Shown here: positions 5,536-7,734 of the stretch, one piece after another
How the letters are laid out: each line of letters opens with the position of its first letter
Position numbering within the stretch: position 1 is the first letter of the stretch
From: Clostridia bacterium
GTDB lineage: Bacteria > Bacillota > Clostridia > Oscillospirales > CAG-272
NCBI GenBank assembly: GCA_024404655.1
Contig: JAKSPR010000127.1
Coordinates: 1-7,734, forward strand
Direction: 5' to 3'
DNA: 7,734 nt
Position numbers and translations under genes: made by a program
Notes under the pieces: generated by a model
Databases searched by the model: none
What the model was told of the DNA's origin: nothing
Seen by the model: the letters and a program-made list of their open reading frames with translations, nothing else

Positions 5536-6810
5536 ATGTTAAACGCAATCGTAGGCATCAACTGGGGCGACGAAGGCAAAGGCCGTATGGTCGACCTGCT
5601 GGCTGAACAGAACGAGATCGTCTGCCGTTATCAGGGCGGCAACAACGCCGGTCACACGGTCGTCAATCATCTTGGCAAGTTCATTCTGAATCTGCTTCCC
5701 TCCGGTATTTTAAGACCCGAAGTTGTCAACATCATGGGCAACGGTATGGTCATCGACATGGAGCATCTGGTCAACGAAATGAAGCGTCTGACCGACAAAG
5801 GCGTCTCTATCACTCCCGCGAATCTGAAGATCAGCGACAAAGCCATCATCTGCATGCCCTTCCACGTCCTTCAGGACGCATACGAAGAAGAGCGTCTGGG
5901 CAAGAACGCATACGGCTCCACCAGACGGGGTATTGCCTATGTCTACGGCGACAAGTATATGAAGAAAGGCATCCGCATGGGCGATCTGTTTGACCGCGAA
6001 GCGCTTGCCGCAAAAGTCGAATCCGTCATGGAATTCAAGAACGCAACAGTGGAAGGCATCTACAAGAAGCCCGCTCTGGCTGCTGCCGACATGATGAAGT
6101 GGCTGGACACCTACGGCGACATTCTGAAGCCCTTTGTCTGCGACGTCAGCGTCTATCTGGAAGAAGCATGCAAAGCCGGCAAGAACATCATGTTTGAAGC
6201 TCAGCTGGGGGCGCTCCGTGACATCGACTTCGGTATCTATCCGTTTACCTCCTCCTCCTCTACCATTGCTGCCTATGCTCCCATCGGTGCGGGCATTCCC
6301 GGTCACAGACTGGACAAGACCCTCGGCATCATGAAAGCATACTCCACCTGTGTCGGTGCAGGTCCCTTCACCTGCGAAATGTTTGGTCCGGAAGCGGATG
6401 CTCTGCGTGAAGCAGGCGGCGAGTACGGTGCTGCTACCGGCAGACCGAGACGTGTCGGCGGTTTCGACGTAGTTGCCTCCCGTTACGGCTGCCGTGTTCA
6501 GGGTGCTGACGAAATCGCACTGACCAAGCTGGACGTTCTCTCCTACATGGAGAAGATTCCGGTCTGTGTTGCCTACGAAATTGACGGCGAGCGTGTGGAC
6601 GAGTTCCCCACCGGTGCAAGACTTGACCGTGCAAAGCCCATCTACGAGTATGTTGACGGTTGGAACTGCGATGTCTCCGGCTGCCGCAAGCCCGAAGATC
6701 TGCCCGAAAAGGCACGCGAATACGTTGCGTACATCGAAAAGATGACCGACTGCAAGATCAAGTATGTCTCCGTCGGTGCAGAGCGCGAAGCCTATGTAAC
6801 GATGTTCTGA
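5536..6810 (+). CDS. purA: adenylosuccinate synthetase, divergent form
   Basis: This 424-residue cytoplasmic enzyme should join IMP and aspartate using GTP to form adenylosuccinate, the first committed step from IMP to AMP. The motifs run in order: WGDEGKG (10-16) with catalytic Asp12, GGNNAGHT with His40, GSTRRGI (127-133), FEAQLGALRDIDFG (220-233), STCVGAGPF, TGRPRRVGGFD, and LTKLDVLS for the guanine base. Its length fits the family. The start at ATG 5536 has AAAGGA (5518-5523) at 12 bases; an upstream ATG at 5476 would add 20 atypical residues. Several positions differ from E. coli: GTTGRGIGPAY becomes GSTRRGIAYVY, Arg143 becomes Lys143, and GAQG becomes AQLG, placing Leu224 where E. coli has the IMP-contacting Gln224. 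I recall similar sequences in gut Clostridia, so this is probably a lineage-specific subfamily. It is transcribed alone and ends in its own terminator. Confidence 0.93.
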   Translation: MLNAIVGINWGDEGKGRMVDLLAEQNEIVCRYQGGNNAGHTVVNHLGKFILNLLPSGILRPEVVNIMGNGMVIDMEHLVNEMKRLTDKGVSITPANLKISDKAIICMPFHVLQDAYEEERLGKNAYGSTRRGIAYVYGDKYMKKGIRMGDLFDREALAAKVESVMEFKNATVEGIYKKPALAAADMMKWLDTYGDILKPFVCDVSVYLEEACKAGKNIMFEAQLGALRDIDFGIYPFTSSSSTIAAYAPIGAGIPGHRLDKTLGIMKAYSTCVGAGPFTCEMFGPEADALREAGGEYGAATGRPRRVGGFDVVASRYGCRVQGADEIALTKLDVLSYMEKIPVCVAYEIDGERVDEFPTGARLDRAKPIYEYVDGWNCDVSGCRKPEDLPEKAREYVAYIEKMTDCKIKYVSVGAEREAYVTMF

Positions 6811-6830
6811 TTCTGATACAGCAAAAAATG

Positions 6831-6864
6831 ACCGCAGGGTTTCTTTGAGACCCTGCGGTATTTT
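6831..6864 (+). terminator. bidirectional terminator between purA and the PHP gene
   Basis: ACCGCAGGGT (6831-6840) and ACCCTGCGGT (6850-6859) form a perfect 10-bp stem with a 9-base loop, which can tighten further by a few weaker pairs. On the plus strand ATTTT follows; on the minus strand the run AAAAAA at 6823-6828 reads as TTTTTT. It sits between the convergent stops of purA (6810) and the PHP gene (6869), and can serve both. Confidence 0.9.
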
Positions 6865-6868
6865 CATA

Positions 6869-7603
6869 TCAGAACGTGGTATAAGGGAGCAGCGGGTGTC
6901 CGCCGATTTCAAAGAGGTAATCTCCGGAGCGCAAGAGCTTTACGAGTTCCTTTTCGTTCTGCGGGACCTCCTTGACGCGCATGGAAGCGACGCCCTCGTG
7001 GCCGTCGTGGTGGAGGTCCGTACCCACGGTGATGATGGGGAACTTCTGCTCTCCTGCGTACTTTGACGCGACGGCGACGCGGGAATTATGATTGGGGTGC
7101 ATATTGAACGCCTCGATACCGTCGAGGTATTCACTGGGCATGAGTGTCATATTATTCCGGAACGGGTGTGCCTGGAGGATGACGATATCCTCGCTATGGT
7201 AATCGTGGTAAAACTGTTCGAGGGTGATATTGAAGCGTTTTGAGCACTCTCTGAGCATCTTCTCATCACAGCCGTACACAAGATAATCATTATAGTTTTC
7301 ATCGATACGGAATTCTGCGCCGAGGAGGACGGTCATGCCGACCTTTTCTCCCTCCTCCTTTGCCTTTTTGAAGTCATCGAGGTAAGCGGCGATGGGGTCC
7401 TCTGCCTTCATGAACGGGCCGCCTGCGTAAAAGTGGTTCGTAATGACGACGCCGTCATAATGTTCCTTATGGAGCAGGGCGATGAGTTTTTCCGGCGGGA
7501 GTTCGCTGCACGGGGAAACGGGGGATGTATGGGCGTGGATCTCCATTTTCTTTTTATAAGAAGAAATGAAGTCTGCTGCGGATTGGGGTAATGTATAGCT
7601 CAT
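6869..7603 (-). CDS. PHP-domain metal-dependent phosphoesterase-like protein
   Basis: This 244-residue soluble protein has the motifs of a PHP (polymerase and histidinol phosphatase) domain in order: His23-Ala-His25 ('EIHAHTS'), 'VITNH' with His57, 'GAEF' with Glu97, 'QAHPF' with His146, and 'GTDLHHDGH' with Asp196 and His198. These residues normally bind two or three metal ions in a TIM-like barrel and hydrolyse phosphate esters. The usual 'TDH' of the second motif is Thr-Asn-His here. The domain fills the protein with no polymerase or other fusion, so it resembles stand-alone Clostridial PHP proteins often labelled histidinol-phosphatase-like. Nothing nearby is a histidine gene, so that role is not supported. 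The ATG at 7603 has AAAGGA (7618-7613) at 9-base spacing. It is convergent with purA and shares its terminator. No convincing promoter is visible upstream within the window. Confidence 0.85.
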   Translation of the reverse strand: MSYTLPQSAADFISSYKKKMEIHAHTSPVSPCSELPPEKLIALLHKEHYDGVVITNHFYAGGPFMKAEDPIAAYLDDFKKAKEEGEKVGMTVLLGAEFRIDENYNDYLVYGCDEKMLRECSKRFNITLEQFYHDYHSEDIVILQAHPFRNNMTLMPSEYLDGIEAFNMHPNHNSRVAVASKYAGEQKFPIITVGTDLHHDGHEGVASMRVKEVPQNEKELVKLLRSGDYLFEIGGHPLLPYTTF

Positions 7604-7682
7604 GATGAGGGGTCCTTTCTTTTTTTGAAGGGGAAAGATAGAAAAAGGGGAAGTTCCTTTTCTGGGGTTGATGAAAAGACTT

Positions 7683-7723
7683 TTACCTTTTCTCTTTTTC
7701 TCTTGAAAAAAGAGAAAAGGTAA
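7683..7723. repeat. 17-bp perfect inverted repeat in purine/pyrimidine-rich DNA
   Basis: TTACCTTTTCTCTTTTT (7683-7699) and AAAAAGAGAAAAGGTAA (7707-7723) are perfectly complementary around a 7-base loop. Each arm is almost pure pyrimidine or purine, and further GAAAAGAGAA follows to the window edge. It lies 80 bases upstream of the PHP start. The AT-rich hairpin could be a terminator of a neighbouring gene beyond the window, or one copy of a dispersed palindromic repeat. The rest of 7604-7682 holds only the PHP gene's ribosome site and purine-rich sequence. Confidence 0.8.
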
Positions 7724-7734
7724 CGAAAAGAGAA

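Noticed and set aside
5536..6810. PurZ-like enzyme for diaminopurine DNA synthesis
   Set aside because: PurZ replaces the catalytic Asp of the WGDEGKG motif. Here Asp12 and His40 are intact, and no phage genes surround it.
5710..6912. 400-codon open frame on the minus strand
   Set aside because: It is antisense to purA and runs through the purA terminator into the PHP gene; no family resemblance and no promoter.
7604..7682. Promoter for the PHP gene
   Set aside because: Only a weak TATCTT on the minus strand (7640-7635) is visible, with no acceptable -35 box at proper spacing.

Overview
The window looks like chromosomal DNA of a Gram-positive, Clostridia-type bacterium, and a gut Oscillospiraceae-like lineage fits best. 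The reasons are strong AGGAGG-type ribosome binding sites, moderately GC-rich genes separated by AT-rich gaps with consensus sigma-A promoters, a lipobox protein, and an adenylosuccinate synthetase of a divergent form that I associate from memory with gut Clostridia. This placement is inference. No phage, transposon, CRISPR or RNA gene was seen.

Layout. (1) Positions 1-3347, plus strand: an apparent operon with the last codons of an unseen gene (stop at 31-33, overlapping the next GTG start), a small secreted lipoprotein (30-623), a ribokinase-like PfkB sugar kinase (649-1737) and a cytoplasmic GH127/DUF1680-like glycoside hydrolase (1752-3347). The tight spacing suggests co-expression. A hydrolase paired with a pentose-type kinase suggests intracellular breakdown of a small glycoside and capture of the released sugar. 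The substrate cannot be read from the sequence. (2) Positions 3348-4230: a stand-alone AqpZ-type aquaporin with its own near-consensus promoter, which is interleaved with a 13-bp inverted repeat, and a strong intrinsic terminator. (3) Positions 4222-5277, minus strand: a membrane-anchored protein resembling the cytoplasmic half of DUF2207 proteins. It is driven by a perfect-consensus promoter and ends at the aquaporin's terminator. (4) Positions 5278-5535: a divergent regulatory region with back-to-back promoters and a cluster of interlocking inverted repeats. (5) Positions 5536-6864: purA with its terminator. (6) Positions 6869-7603, minus strand: a PHP-domain phosphoesterase-like protein convergent with purA. 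(7) Positions 7604-7734: purine/pyrimidine-skewed DNA with a perfect 17-bp inverted repeat running up to the window edge.

Most genes are ordinary. The most interesting signals are a ribokinase-like enzyme that keeps its substrate residues and catalytic Asp but has Ala at the usual monovalent-cation Asp and carries a roughly 50-residue C-terminal tail, its operon partner the short GH127-like hydrolase with an extra Cys cluster, and the dense inverted-repeat and promoter architecture at 3360-3434 and 5294-5404. I found no strong case for an entirely new multi-gene system.
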